From a bacterium (GTDB lineage Bacteria > Latescibacterota > Latescibacteria > Latescibacterales > Latescibacteraceae), in NCBI GenBank assembly GCA_021372535.1, contig JAJFUH010000159.1, positions 1 to 39,130 of the forward strand: a stretch of DNA of 39,130 nucleotides, in the 5' to 3' direction. The notes beneath the pieces were generated by a model. It worked only from the letters and a program-made list of their open reading frames with translations, had not been told where the DNA came from and did no database searches. This document shows, one piece after another, positions 24,812 to 33,333 of this stretch. The stretch's first letter is position 1. Each line of letters opens with the position of its first letter. Both the position numbers and the translations under genes were made by a program.

Positions 24812-25960
24812 TCATCGAAGCGCCGCGATCGATTCCCCGAGCGCATGGGCGATATACGAGATATCGTCTTCGGTGGTCGAGGCGAACACCGGAAGGCTGA
24901 ATACCTGCGCGCATGCCTTTTCCGCCCCGGGACAGCCGCCGGGGCCATACCCGGCATCCGTCATCACTTCCCAGCTCCAGACCGGGGGATAATGCCAGAC
25001 GGTGCCGACTCCCCATTCGTCCTTCAGGTGAGCGGTCAGCGTGTCGCGGGTGAACGAAACCCTGTCCGTATCGAGGCGCACCACATGCATGAGAGCGCCG
25101 TGATCCTCCGAAAGGCCGGGCGCCGGAACGATCTCGTCTATGCCATCGAGCGCACGGTTCATTGCCATGAAATTTTCGCGTTTCCGGGCGATGATACGGT
25201 CGATTTTCCTCAGCTGACTGATTCCTGCGGCGAGCTGCGGCTTGGTCATCCGGTAGTTGAAGCCGATACGGACGACACGGGTCGGTTTGCCGTAAACGAA
25301 ACCGAAAGTTTTCATCTGGCGGACTGTCTCGGCGAACTCGGGATCGTTCGTGGTCACTGCGCCGCCCTCGCCGAGGGTGGTCATGTTCTTGTTGGACTGG
25401 AAACTGTAGCATGAGGCGGTGCCATACCCTCCCACGGGCGTTCCCCGGAAGCGCGTACAGACCGCGTGCGCGGCGTCGTAGATCACCGCAATACCGTGCT
25501 TGCGGGCGATGCCCTCGAAACGGCCGCAGTCGCAGGAGAGCCCGGCGAAATGAACAGGGATGACCGCCTTCGTTCGTCCGGTGATGCGCTCCTCAACCGA
25601 GCCGGGATCGATAGTGAGCGTTGAGGGATCGATATCCGCAAGCACCACCCGCGCTCCGCGCGCCATCGCAGTCGTCGCCGAGCATACGAACGTGAGCGGT
25701 GTCGTGATGACCTCGTCACCGGGACCGATACCGAGCGCCATCATGCAGAGATCGAGCGCAGTCCCCGCCGAATTGACCGCGACAGCCTTCTGCGCCCCCT
25801 CGTGGCGGGCGAACGTCTCCTGGAACTCGCTCTCCTCGGGCAGCGGAAAGAAATCCCCGCCTGTCCGCGCCGCTGCGGCAACGACTTTCGTCACAGCCTG
25901 AACGTCCTCGTCGTCATACACGCCCCCGAGGGCGAGATACGGCATTGTCCTCTTTTCCAT
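24812..25960 (-). CDS. DegT/DnrJ/EryC1/StrS-family PLP aminotransferase
   Basis: About 382 residues from ATG 25960 (GAGGAC about 11 nt upstream; ATG 25945 is equally possible). Fold-type I, sugar aminotransferase family: AVNSAGTALDLCMMALGIGPGDEV (about 61-84), TPLTFVCSATTAMARGA, PVHFAGLSCD, the PLP-contacting Asp162 in IYDAAHA and the Schiff-base Lys191 in CYSFQSNKNMTTLGEGGA, then NYRMTKPQLAAGISQL. Members convert keto-sugars of nucleotide sugars, or keto-inositols, to amino derivatives. It is the first gene of a minus-strand pair with the nucleotidyltransferase-like gene. Which ketone it aminates is not visible. Confidence 0.92.
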   Translation of the reverse strand: MEKRTMPYLALGGVYDDEDVQAVTKVVAAAARTGGDFFPLPEESEFQETFARHEGAQKAVAVNSAGTALDLCMMALGIGPGDEVITTPLTFVCSATTAMARGARVVLADIDPSTLTIDPGSVEERITGRTKAVIPVHFAGLSCDCGRFEGIARKHGIAVIYDAAHAVCTRFRGTPVGGYGTASCYSFQSNKNMTTLGEGGAVTTNDPEFAETVRQMKTFGFVYGKPTRVVRIGFNYRMTKPQLAAGISQLRKIDRIIARKRENFMAMNRALDGIDEIVPAPGLSEDHGALMHVVRLDTDRVSFTRDTLTAHLKDEWGVGTVWHYPPVWSWEVMTDAGYGPGGCPGAEKACAQVFSLPVFASTTEDDISYIAHALGESIAALR

Positions 25961-26118
25961 AACCGGTATTGTCCTCTTCCTTTCACGAACACGGCAAGCA
26001 GACCACAGTCTCATGATTGTAAATCAAGATACACGTTCGTTTCACAGAAATCAATGGAGGAACTTTTAAAAAAAGTGGCAGAGGGACAAAGAGACAGAGG
26101 GGAAAAAACAGACTGCAT

Positions 26119-26150
26119 ATGGATTCCCGATAAAAGATTCGGGAATGACG
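26119..26150. repeat. Hairpin repeat family C, copy 2
   Basis: ATGGATTCCCGA and TCGGGAATGACG form an inverted repeat around a TAAAAGAT-type loop. Same family as the copies at 23309, 33131 and 33191. Confidence 0.65.
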
Positions 26151-26235
26151 TCGTTACAGCGACTCCCGACACCAGACCGAGGCTTCAGCACCGGGAACTG
26201 AAGATGCATTTTCAGATAAATTCCCCGACAAGTCC

Positions 26236-26264
26236 TTGACAATACGGGAAAAAACAAGTAGCAT
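26236..26264 (+). promoter_or_regulatory. Sigma70-like promoter of the GH116-like gene
   Basis: TTGACA (26236-26241) and TAGCAT (26259-26264) are separated by 17 bases. The -35 is perfect and the -10 fair. Transcription would begin near 26271, about 100 bases before the ATG at 26375. Confidence 0.5.
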
Positions 26265-26374
26265 ACGTTCAGATAATGGTTAAAGGGAATACAGTGTTCG
26301 ATATACGATAGATAAAATTCGGCATAAGCTGAAAACCGGCCAGCGGGAGCCGGCTGCTCTTCAGGGAGGGAGTC

Positions 26375-28927
26375 ATGAAACGACGCACGTTTTTGGAAAC
26401 ATCCGCGGGAACAGCCGCGGCTTTTGCGGGGTTGGACGGCTGTACGAAACCGCCGAGAACCAAACAAAAACAGTACGGCAAATCATATAACGGCCCCTAT
26501 ACCGGTCCATACCTGAACCGTGTCGCCTTACCCATCGGCGGTATCGGCGCGGGCATGATATGCCTCGAGGGTTCCGGCGCCATATCCCATGTATCGGTCA
26601 GAAACGTCATGCAGATTTACAACGAACCCTGTTCATTCGCCGCGCTCTGTATCAAAGGGAAGCAAAATACGGCAAAAATCCTCGAAGGCCCCGTGCCGGA
26701 CTGGAAAATTTTCGGCGCTCCCGGCACAGGCAACGGCGCCGCCGGCACAAGCTACGGGCTTCCGCGATTCGACGAGGCTTCGTTTCTCACCCGGTTCCCC
26801 TTCGGAATCGTAACGCTCAAAGACAGCGAAGTACCCCTCGAGGTCGAACTCACCGGCTGGAGCCCGTTCATTCCCGGCGACCCCGACAATGCGAGCCTCC
26901 CGGTCGGGGCGCTCGAATACCGTTTCAAGAATACCTCCGGCTCAGCCATCGACGCCGTATTCTCCTACAACTCCAAAAATTTCATGACAATCGGGAACGT
27001 GGGCAACACGATTCTCCCCATTAAAAACGGATTCATACTCCACCAGGACGGCACCACGGAGAAGCCTGAAAACCAGGGCGATTACGCCGTCTTTATCGAT
27101 GACAGCGCAGTCGTGGTCGACCACTGCTGGTTCAAGGGCGGCTGGTGGGATTCCCTCACCCTCGCATGGAGAAATGTCCGCGAGGGCATCCTCCTCGACA
27201 ATCCGCCGGTGGAAGGCGCATGCCCCGGAGCATCGCTCTTCGTGCCGTTCAAGCTTTCAGCGGGCCAGGAAAAGACCATCCGGGTCATGGTCGCATGGTA
27301 TGTCCCCAAAACCGACCTTCGGCTCGGCAACGATCCCGAAAAAACCACGGCAGCAGCTCCAAAAGGAAAAGAAAGCTCCTGCTGCGCCTCCCGGTTTCAT
27401 GTCCCGTGGTACGCCGGCCGGTTCACCGACATCAAGGAAACGGCGAAGTACTGGATGACCGGCTACGACGATCTCCGGGCAAAAACAAAGCTCTTCAGCG
27501 ACACCTTCTACGATACGACGCTCCCTCCGGAGGTTGTCGAGGCGGTCGCCGCGAACCTGACCATTCTCAAATCGCCCACGGTGCTCAGGACGACCTGCGG
27601 GCGGCTCTGGTGTTTCGAGGGCTGCTCCGACAACCGGGGCTGCTGTCACGGCACCTGTACCCATGTGTGGAACTACGCCCAGGCGATACCGCACCTGTTC
27701 CCCTCGCTCGAACGGAGCCTCCGCAAGACCGAGTTCAACGAGAGCCAGGATGAGCGCGGCCACCAGACGTTCCGTGCCTCGCTCCCCATCCGTCCGGTCG
27801 ACCACACGTTCCATGCGGCTTCGGACGGTCAGCTGGGCGGCATCATGAAGGTGTACCGCGAATGGCGCATCTCCGGCGACACCGAATGGCTCAGGGAGCT
27901 CTGGCCGAAGGTCAAAAAGAGCCTCGAATACTGCATCACCACATGGGACCCGCGCGGGCACGGCGTCCTCGAAGAGCCTCACCACAACACGTACGACATC
28001 GAATACTGGGGTCCGGACGGCCACTGTTCGAGCTTCTACCTCGGCGCGCTCACCGCTGCCATCGAGATGGGCACGGCGCTCGGCGAGGATGTCACGCAGT
28101 ACCGCACGCTCCTCGAAAAGGGCAAAACCTGCCTCGAAACGGAGCTCTGGGACGGCGAGTACTTCTTCCAGAAGATCATGACCACGGGGCTCAACGCCGA
28201 GTTCAAGCCGCTCGATGTATCATCGAACGGGTCAGGCTACAAGGATGTGGTCGATATGCTCAACACGCAGGGGCCGAAATACCAGTACGGCACCGGGTGC
28301 CTGTCGGACGGCGTTCTCGGATTCTGGATGGCGCGCATGTGCGGTCTCGGCGAGATTGTCGACCCGGTTAAGGTCAGGAGCAGCCTCAAAGCTATCCATA
28401 CCTACAACCTCAAGCGCGACCTGTCCGACCACTCCAACCCGCAGCGTCCCGCCTACGCTCTCGGCAAAGAGGGCGGTCTCCTGCTCTGCACATGGCCGAA
28501 GGGCGGCGCGCTCTCCATCCCCTTCGTTTACAGCGACGAGGTCTGGACGGGCATCGAGTACCAGGTCGCCTCTCACCTCATGCTCGAAGGCATGGTGAAC
28601 GAGGGCCTCGAAATCGTCCGAATCGCCCGAGACCGTTACGACGGCCGTGTACGGAACCCGTTCAACGAGTACGAGTGCGGTCACTGGTACGCCCGCGCGC
28701 TGTCGAGCTGGGGCCTCATCCAGGGGCTGACCGGCGTCCGGTACGACGCTGTGGACAACACGCTCTTTATCGACTCGAAGGTCGGGGATACGTTCACATG
28801 CTTCATCGCGACCGAGTACGGTTTCGGCAGAACGGGCCTCAACAGGGGAAAACCGTTCCTCGAAGTCAGACAGGGAACCATCGATGTGAAGAAGGTCGTC
28901 GTATCGGGGAAGGAAATGACACTGTAA
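26375..28927 (+). CDS. GH116-like (GBA2-type) glycoside hydrolase, Tat-exported lipoprotein
   Basis: 850 residues; ATG 26375 with GGGAGGG just upstream. The N-terminus KRRTFLE is a twin-arginine motif, and DGC (Cys23) after an Ala-rich stretch suggests a Tat lipoprotein. Residues about 40-330 form the N-terminal beta-sandwich (LPIGGIGAGMICLEGSGAISHVSVRN), residues about 370-830 the (alpha/alpha)6 domain. LWCFEGCSD with Glu415 sits where GH116 enzymes carry the nucleophile, and NTYDIEYWGPDG with Asp541 matches the acid/base. A cluster of cysteines (CSDNRGCCHGTCTHVWNYAQ, starting at about residue 417) is characteristic of this bacterial subgroup. Known relatives cleave beta-glucosides or beta-xylosides; substrate here is unknown. 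It is followed by two hairpins, so it is probably monocistronic. Confidence 0.88.
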   Translation: MKRRTFLETSAGTAAAFAGLDGCTKPPRTKQKQYGKSYNGPYTGPYLNRVALPIGGIGAGMICLEGSGAISHVSVRNVMQIYNEPCSFAALCIKGKQNTAKILEGPVPDWKIFGAPGTGNGAAGTSYGLPRFDEASFLTRFPFGIVTLKDSEVPLEVELTGWSPFIPGDPDNASLPVGALEYRFKNTSGSAIDAVFSYNSKNFMTIGNVGNTILPIKNGFILHQDGTTEKPENQGDYAVFIDDSAVVVDHCWFKGGWWDSLTLAWRNVREGILLDNPPVEGACPGASLFVPFKLSAGQEKTIRVMVAWYVPKTDLRLGNDPEKTTAAAPKGKESSCCASRFHVPWYAGRFTDIKETAKYWMTGYDDLRAKTKLFSDTFYDTTLPPEVVEAVAANLTILKSPTVLRTTCGRLWCFEGCSDNRGCCHGTCTHVWNYAQAIPHLFPSLERSLRKTEFNESQDERGHQTFRASLPIRPVDHTFHAASDGQLGGIMKVYREWRISGDTEWLRELWPKVKKSLEYCITTWDPRGHGVLEEPHHNTYDIEYWGPDGHCSSFYLGALTAAIEMGTALGEDVTQYRTLLEKGKTCLETELWDGEYFFQKIMTTGLNAEFKPLDVSSNGSGYKDVVDMLNTQGPKYQYGTGCLSDGVLGFWMARMCGLGEIVDPVKVRSSLKAIHTYNLKRDLSDHSNPQRPAYALGKEGGLLLCTWPKGGALSIPFVYSDEVWTGIEYQVASHLMLEGMVNEGLEIVRIARDRYDGRVRNPFNEYECGHWYARALSSWGLIQGLTGVRYDAVDNTLFIDSKVGDTFTCFIATEYGFGRTGLNRGKPFLEVRQGTIDVKKVVVSGKEMTL

Positions 28928-28957
28928 AAAACTAAAGATGTCTGAACCTCTGATTAC

Positions 28958-28992
28958 GGGGGCTGTGAAAAAGTATATTTTTCACGAGCCCC
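28958..28992 (+). terminator. Hairpin after the GH116-like gene, probable terminator
   Basis: GGGGGCTGTGAAAAA pairs with TTTTTCACGAGCCCC around GTATA, a stem of about 14 base pairs with one mismatch, 31 bases after the stop codon. No long T run follows directly, so it could also be an mRNA-stabilising end. Confidence 0.55.
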
Positions 28993-29015
28993 ATGACGAA
29001 ATGTGTTTTTTCGAT

Positions 29016-29062
29016 GCTGTCAAGGGCGTGTAAATCGGTACTTTGTACCGACCCTTGACAGC
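29016..29062. repeat. Strong two-part hairpin
   Basis: GCTGTCAAGGG (29016-29026) pairs perfectly with CCCTTGACAGC (29052-29062). Inside, TCGGTAC pairs with GTACCGA (29035-29051), leaving an eight-base bulge on the left. It follows directly after the GH116 terminator-like hairpin and could be a second terminator, an attachment-like site, or the remnant of a small palindromic element. Confidence 0.6.
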
Positions 29063-29204
29063 TTATATCCACACTTTCAGACTTTATCACAAGACTTTAC
29101 ATGATTGATATGATTAGTGTGGGTGTGCTTGTGACACATCATGGTAATCAGTTAATCGGACAAATCAGCGGTTCAGACAGTTTTATCACCAATCAAGGAG
29201 CTTC

Positions 29205-30188
29205 ATGATGAAACAGCTGAAATGGGGACTTATCGGCTGCGGCGACATAGCACGGAAACGGGTGGCGCCTGCCCTGAGAGACCTGCCGAACTGCGATTTC
29301 ACCGCGGTGAGCCGTGAACGGTTCGACCTCGCGGAACCGTTCGCGCGCGAGTACGGCGCCCGGAGATGGTTCAGGTCATGGAAGGAGCTTCTCGGTGACA
29401 GTGAGATCGAAGCCGTCTACATTGCCACTCCGGTGGACCTGCACTGCGAGCAGACAATTGTTGCCGCCGGGGCGGGCAAGCATGTCCTGTGCGAAAAACC
29501 GATGGGATTGACTCCCGGCGAGTGCGACAGCATGATCTCCGCCTGCCGTTCCGGCGGTGTGAAACTCGGTATCGCCTATTACCGCCATTTCTACCCGGTC
29601 GTGGCGCGCATCAGGGAAATCATCGCGTCCGGCGAGATCGGTCAGGCCGTTACGGCGCAGATAAACGCCTTCGAGTACTACGATCCCCAGCCGGGCGGCA
29701 GCCGTTACTGGTTCATGGAGAAAGCCCGTTCAGGCGGCGGGCCGATGTTCGATTTCGGCTGCCACCGTATCGAGGTGCTCCTCAACATCTTCGGCGAGGT
29801 CACGTTCGCGAGGGGATTTATCAGCAGGCTTGCCTTCGACCGTGAGGTGGAGGACACCGCCACGGCGTTTTTACACTTCAAAAACGGCCCGAATGCCATT
29901 CTGAACGTCACCCATGCCTCGTTTGAGTTTCAGGATACGCTGGACATATTCGGAACCCAGGGTTCGATTCATGTTCCGGTGCTCAATGCCGGGACTGTCA
30001 CGGTGAAAACACGGAACGGCGAGCGGACGGAGAAACACCCGCCTCATACCAACTTTCACCTCCCGCTCATCGACGATTTCACCCGTGCGGTGCTCGAAAA
30101 CCGCGAATCCGGTGTCGGCGGCGACACAGGCCGCGAGGTGAACCGTATCGAGGAAGCGATATACGGGGACTGGACAATGATCGGATAA
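29205..30188 (+). CDS. Gfo/Idh/MocA-family NAD(P)-dependent oxidoreductase
   Basis: 327 residues; ATG 29205 or, with better spacing from AAGGAG, ATG 29208. Rossmann motif GLIGCGDIARKRVAPAL at residues 9-25, AVYIATPVDLH, and the family signature CEKPMGLTPGEC; the substrate-binding half includes GGGPMFDFGCHRIEVLLNIFG with the conserved D-x-G-x-H arrangement. Such enzymes oxidise or reduce sugars, inositols or sugar acids at the expense of NAD(P). The product lacks a signal peptide and is cytosolic. It converges on a YiaK/DlgD-type reductase gene, with a shared terminator between them, and is flanked by glycan-processing genes, so a role in catabolism of an imported sugar or sugar acid is likely (inference). 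Confidence 0.92.
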   Translation: MMKQLKWGLIGCGDIARKRVAPALRDLPNCDFTAVSRERFDLAEPFAREYGARRWFRSWKELLGDSEIEAVYIATPVDLHCEQTIVAAGAGKHVLCEKPMGLTPGECDSMISACRSGGVKLGIAYYRHFYPVVARIREIIASGEIGQAVTAQINAFEYYDPQPGGSRYWFMEKARSGGGPMFDFGCHRIEVLLNIFGEVTFARGFISRLAFDREVEDTATAFLHFKNGPNAILNVTHASFEFQDTLDIFGTQGSIHVPVLNAGTVTVKTRNGERTEKHPPHTNFHLPLIDDFTRAVLENRESGVGGDTGREVNRIEEAIYGDWTMIG

Positions 30189-30200
30189 ATATTCCGGGCG

Positions 30201-30220
30201 CCCGGGGATTCATCCCCGGG
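30201..30220. terminator. Bidirectional terminator between convergent genes
   Basis: CCCGGGGATTCATCCCCGGG, a perfect 8-bp stem with a four-base loop, lies 12 bases after the oxidoreductase stop and 28 bases from the dlgD stop. A T-rich run (TTCTCCTTTTCGTTT) follows on the plus strand. Confidence 0.7.
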
Positions 30221-30248
30221 TGGTTCTCCTTTTCGTTTCATTCTGCAA

Positions 30249-31250
30249 TCACAGCCCGATGATTTGCTCCCAGACGGCTTCCTGTACGGGGATGCCGTGT
30301 TCTCTGTTGTCTTTCCGGGTCAGGAGCGTCCGTTCGCCGGGATAGTAAACGCGCCCGCCCTCCTGCTCCGGGGCAGCGTCATGGATAAAATCGAGCACCT
30401 CGCGGGTAATGGCTTCGAGCGCCTGTGTGCTTTCCAGTTTTTCCGCGCTCCATGCCATGAATACCTGTGAAACGCCGTATTCATCGCCCTCATGTCCGAG
30501 GTGCCGCGTGGACTGACCCTCCGACAGTATCGCCGCGAAAAGGTCGAGCATAATCGCCAGACCCGATCCCTTCCAGTAGCCCATGGGGAGGAACCGCCCC
30601 GACTTCAGAATCGAGCCCGGCTCATCGGTGAGGGCGCCACTGCTGTCGAAACCTCCCAGAACAGGCAGCTTTTTCCCGGTCATTTGGTATTCGTGCATCT
30701 TACCGTAGGAAAACTGCGACATCGCCATATCGAGGACAATATGCCCTCCGCTGCGGGGAACCGCCAGAATGAGGGGATTGTTCCCGACCCGTTTATCCGT
30801 GGCGCCCCAGGGCGGCATGTTCGGCAGAGTGTTGGTGAAGCAGACGGCAAGACAGTTCGCCTCAGCAGCCTGCCAGCCGTAGGTTCCGCCGCGCATCCAG
30901 TGGTTTGTATTCCTGAGGGCGACGCATCCCATGCCGTGTGCACGGGCAAGGGCGATTGCCCGGTTCATGCACTCGTACGCGTTGAGGTTGCCGGGCCCGA
31001 GGTTACCTTCCCAGCGCTCGAGGGGACCGAATCCGGAAACCAGCTCCGGCCTGTTATGAATCCTGACTATGCCCCGCCTGATGTAATCGACAAACACGGG
31101 GAACCGGTTGACACCGTGGGAATAGACACCGTCCAGGCTCGATTCCGCAAAAAGCCGCGCGCACAGACAGGCCCTGTCCTCGGTGAAACCCGTTTTCGTG
31201 AGTATGCGGAGAAATTCGTTGTACATGGTATTGAAGGGTATTCTCATCAT
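30249..31250 (-). CDS. dlgD: 2,3-diketo-L-gulonate reductase-like (YiaK/DlgD) of the malate/L-lactate dehydrogenase family
   Basis: 333 residues; ATG 31250 with a weak Shine-Dalgarno. It parallels E. coli YiaK along its length as I remember it: SLDGVYSHGVNRFPVFVDYIRRG, ALRNTNHWMRGGTYGWQAAEANC, MPPWGATDKRVGNNPLILAVP, MAMSQFSYGKM, LPMGYWKGSGLAIMLDL, GDEYGVSQVFMA. The histidine of SHGVNR is the expected catalytic residue of this non-Rossmann NAD(P)H-dependent family. YiaK reduces 2,3-diketo-L-gulonate in the L-ascorbate/L-gulonate-related pathway (family knowledge). No other yia genes are present, so the precise keto-acid is uncertain. It faces the Gfo/Idh/MocA oxidoreductase across a shared terminator; the two may handle the same sugar acid. 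Confidence 0.85.
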   Translation of the reverse strand: MMRIPFNTMYNEFLRILTKTGFTEDRACLCARLFAESSLDGVYSHGVNRFPVFVDYIRRGIVRIHNRPELVSGFGPLERWEGNLGPGNLNAYECMNRAIALARAHGMGCVALRNTNHWMRGGTYGWQAAEANCLAVCFTNTLPNMPPWGATDKRVGNNPLILAVPRSGGHIVLDMAMSQFSYGKMHEYQMTGKKLPVLGGFDSSGALTDEPGSILKSGRFLPMGYWKGSGLAIMLDLFAAILSEGQSTRHLGHEGDEYGVSQVFMAWSAEKLESTQALEAITREVLDFIHDAAPEQEGGRVYYPGERTLLTRKDNREHGIPVQEAVWEQIIGL

Positions 31251-31413
31251 GGCATGTTCCCGGTTGTTGATAGACCAATCAATTTAAATTTGTATTTATT
31301 TCTGAATAGTGTCCGGTTAAAATTGTTATAAAAGTTCGAAATATCCTGTAAACAAGGCATTTACCGGCATATGGATTGTTTTAGATTTAATTGTTACCCC
31401 TTTTCTCCACCCT

Positions 31414-31502
31414 AACTCACCCCCTGCCCCCTCTCTTGCCACAAGAGAGGGGAAGCGCCCGCTAACATCTATTTTATCAAGGTGTTATGCGCGGGGTGAG
31501 TT
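31414..31502. repeat. Nested inverted repeat (family D)
   Basis: The outer arms AACTCACCCC (31414-31423) and GGGGTGAGTT (31493-31502) are perfectly complementary. Inside, CCCCTCTCTTG (31428-31438) pairs perfectly with CAAGAGAGGGG (31442-31452) around a CCA loop. The 89-bp unit has no coding capacity and looks like a small palindromic element. Confidence 0.65.
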
Positions 31503-31593
31503 GCCATGGTTAAGAGTGGCAACTATCATATTCTACTGCAAATAAAAGGTACTCAGTAGTTTAACCAGACAGTTCTGTTTATTTCTCATTAAT

Positions 31594-31690
31594 GATCCCC
31601 TCTGCCTTTGGCATTCCCCTTTTTAAGGGAGGAGATGGTGCGGCTCCCCCTTTGTTTTATAAGGGGGAAACGGCGAAGCCGAGAGGGATC
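31594..31690. repeat. Hairpin repeat family B, copy 2 (MITE-like)
   Basis: A 97-bp imperfect palindrome from GATCCCCTCTGCC to GGCGAAGCCGAGAGGGATC. It matches copy 1 (22148-22246) through the right half almost base for base, and about 50 further bases to its right (to 31742) are also shared. In both places it sits just downstream of a minus-strand gene. Confidence 0.78.
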
Positions 31691-31751
31691 ATTCTAAAGC
31701 AGGAATAACGTTATAGCACATTGTTATTATTGAGATTACATCACCGCCTGC

Positions 31752-33098
31752 TCAATACAGTGTGTAATTGACTCCGCAGCCGAGCGGCACGGGCTTTTCC
31801 GCCTTCCGGCCGTTCGCGTTTCTAAAGATATGAACCATTGCGGGTGTGGTTATGGCAATATCGATAACACCATCGCCCGTCATATCGCCGGTCTGGACGG
31901 TGACACCGCTGTCGTCGCACGCAAGCGTTGCGATTCGGGCGCCCGTACGGTCGAATATCCCGCGGGCATGGGCAATGATGATTTCGTCGTATCCGTCACC
32001 CGTCCAGTCGAGGAGTGCATGGTGACGGCAGTAATCGGAAACGATCTGCCCGAGTTTACGGCCGTTTTCGTCAAACACCCACACGGGACTTTCCCCTTCG
32101 GGAACATGGTCGATATCGAAGAGAATCTGAGGCCCGGCAATATCGGGGAAAATCCGCCCGACATTCAGAGACTCGAAATGGTATCCGGTGCGTTCCCACA
32201 CGGTCGCTCCGTTGCCGTCGATGCAGGCGATGGCAAGTGCGCCGCAGTAGGTGACCACAAAGCGCCATTCGTCTGCGCCTTTGACGCCTTTTCTCATCAG
32301 ACGGCAGCAGTCGAGGTGCCCTTTGGTGAGATCGACCTGCGATGACGATACCGTCCACCGCACCGTTCCATCAGGATTGAGCATGGAATATCCTGCCATG
32401 ATTTCATCCCTGCCGTCGCCGTCGATGTCATAAGGTCGCGGCTGGTGCGCAGTCCTGTATCCGCCCGGCATGGTGACAGTCCACAGCAATGTACCACCAT
32501 AATCATACACCCATATCTGCTCGTAACGGTTCTTGACAAGCACATCGGCGGCGCGCGAGTTGCCGGACACATTGCAGAACACGAGACAGTCGGTGGCATC
32601 CTCCGCGATGGGTATCCGCCTGCGTTCCGTACCGGTCGCGCCGTCCAGCTCGACGAGGAATCCCTTTGTCAGGAGAACGACTTCATTGCGCCCGTCGCCA
32701 TCCCAGTCATAAATCTGGCAGGCGACATCATGATGCCATTCCTTGCGGCCGATTTCCGGATTTCCCCACCGCCATATGACACTGCCGTCGAGGCGCTGAG
32801 CCACGGCGGTGCTCGTATAGTGGACATCGACGTTGTTCACATTCTCCGAGCTGACCACATCGACCACGCCGTCGCCGTCCACATCACCCGTAACGACCCA
32901 CCAGCCGCCGTATTCGGGATCGAGGGCTATGCTCTTCCACGGCTTCACGACAGGCGCCCTGTCGCCGGGTTCGCCATGATCCGAGGTATCGAAACGGAGC
33001 GGCAGCGGCTCGTCGGCTGCGGGATTTTTCCAATTTACGATACAGAGGGTGAACAGAGCGGATAACACACAATATTTCATGACGGAATACCGTTTCAT
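31752..33098 (-). CDS. Secreted FG-GAP/VCBS-type beta-propeller protein
   Basis: 448 residues; ATG 33098 with AAAAGGTG about 6 nt upstream. A signal peptide spans about residues 1-28. The rest is built from repeats with calcium-binding-type loops D-x-[DT]-G-D-G-x-x-[DE]: DVDGDGVVDVVSS, DWDGDGRNEVVLL, DIDGDGRDEIMAG, DWTGDGYDEIIIAH and DMTGDGVIDIAITT. Interspersed blade strands such as RLDGSVIWRWGN and VWVYDYGGTLLWTV-like stretches indicate a propeller similar to those in rhamnogalacturonan-lyase-associated and integrin-like proteins. No catalytic motif is recognised. It lies downstream of the DUF4838 gene on the same strand (235 bp apart), suggesting a joint role at the cell surface in glycan binding or processing (inference). 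Confidence 0.85.
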   Translation of the reverse strand: MKRYSVMKYCVLSALFTLCIVNWKNPAADEPLPLRFDTSDHGEPGDRAPVVKPWKSIALDPEYGGWWVVTGDVDGDGVVDVVSSENVNNVDVHYTSTAVAQRLDGSVIWRWGNPEIGRKEWHHDVACQIYDWDGDGRNEVVLLTKGFLVELDGATGTERRRIPIAEDATDCLVFCNVSGNSRAADVLVKNRYEQIWVYDYGGTLLWTVTMPGGYRTAHQPRPYDIDGDGRDEIMAGYSMLNPDGTVRWTVSSSQVDLTKGHLDCCRLMRKGVKGADEWRFVVTYCGALAIACIDGNGATVWERTGYHFESLNVGRIFPDIAGPQILFDIDHVPEGESPVWVFDENGRKLGQIVSDYCRHHALLDWTGDGYDEIIIAHARGIFDRTGARIATLACDDSGVTVQTGDMTGDGVIDIAITTPAMVHIFRNANGRKAEKPVPLGCGVNYTLY

Positions 33099-33130
33099 AG
33101 CGCACCTTTTGCGTTAATTCGTGTTAAAGT

Positions 33131-33157
33131 GTCATTCCCGTGAAAACGGGAATCCAT
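33131..33157. repeat. Hairpin repeat family C, copy 3 (inverted)
   Basis: GTCATTCCCG and CGGGAATCCAT form a palindrome around TGAAAA. It is the reverse orientation of the family C copies at 23309 and 26119 and lies about 35 bases from copy 4. Confidence 0.65.
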
Positions 33158-33190
33158 CATCTCATGGTTATGGCAGAGTAATGGTAACAC

Positions 33191-33223
33191 TGGATTCCCA
33201 ATTCACTTCGTTCTTGGGAATGA
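33191..33223. repeat. Hairpin repeat family C, copy 4
   Basis: TGGATTCCCAA and TTGGGAATGACA flank a loop containing TTCACTTCGTTC. With copy 3 it forms an inverted pair in a 235-base gap between two minus-strand genes. Confidence 0.6.
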
Positions 33224-33333
33224 CAACCATTGTACAATACATTAGCGATTATGAGCTCATTGAATAACTAAAATAGATTATTAATACTTTCTTTCCCCGA
33301 TAATTTCATCTCTTGGGATACCCTTGATCAAGC

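Larger units (their letters stand above)
25961..26374. other. Divergent intergenic region with promoter and hairpin C
   Basis: About 410 bases between the minus-strand aminotransferase and the plus-strand GH116-like gene. It contains a family C hairpin (26119-26150) and a good plus-strand promoter (26236-26264). No gene seen. Confidence 0.55.
31251..31751. other. Intergenic region carrying two hairpin elements
   Basis: 500 bases upstream of the dlgD-like gene and downstream of the FG-GAP gene. It contains a nested inverted repeat (family D, 31414-31502) and family B copy 2 (31594-31690). No gene seen. Confidence 0.6.

Noticed and set aside
23266-33223. CRISPR array suggested by recurring short palindromes
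   Set aside because: Family C copies are widely scattered, in both orientations, without regular spacers or cas genes.
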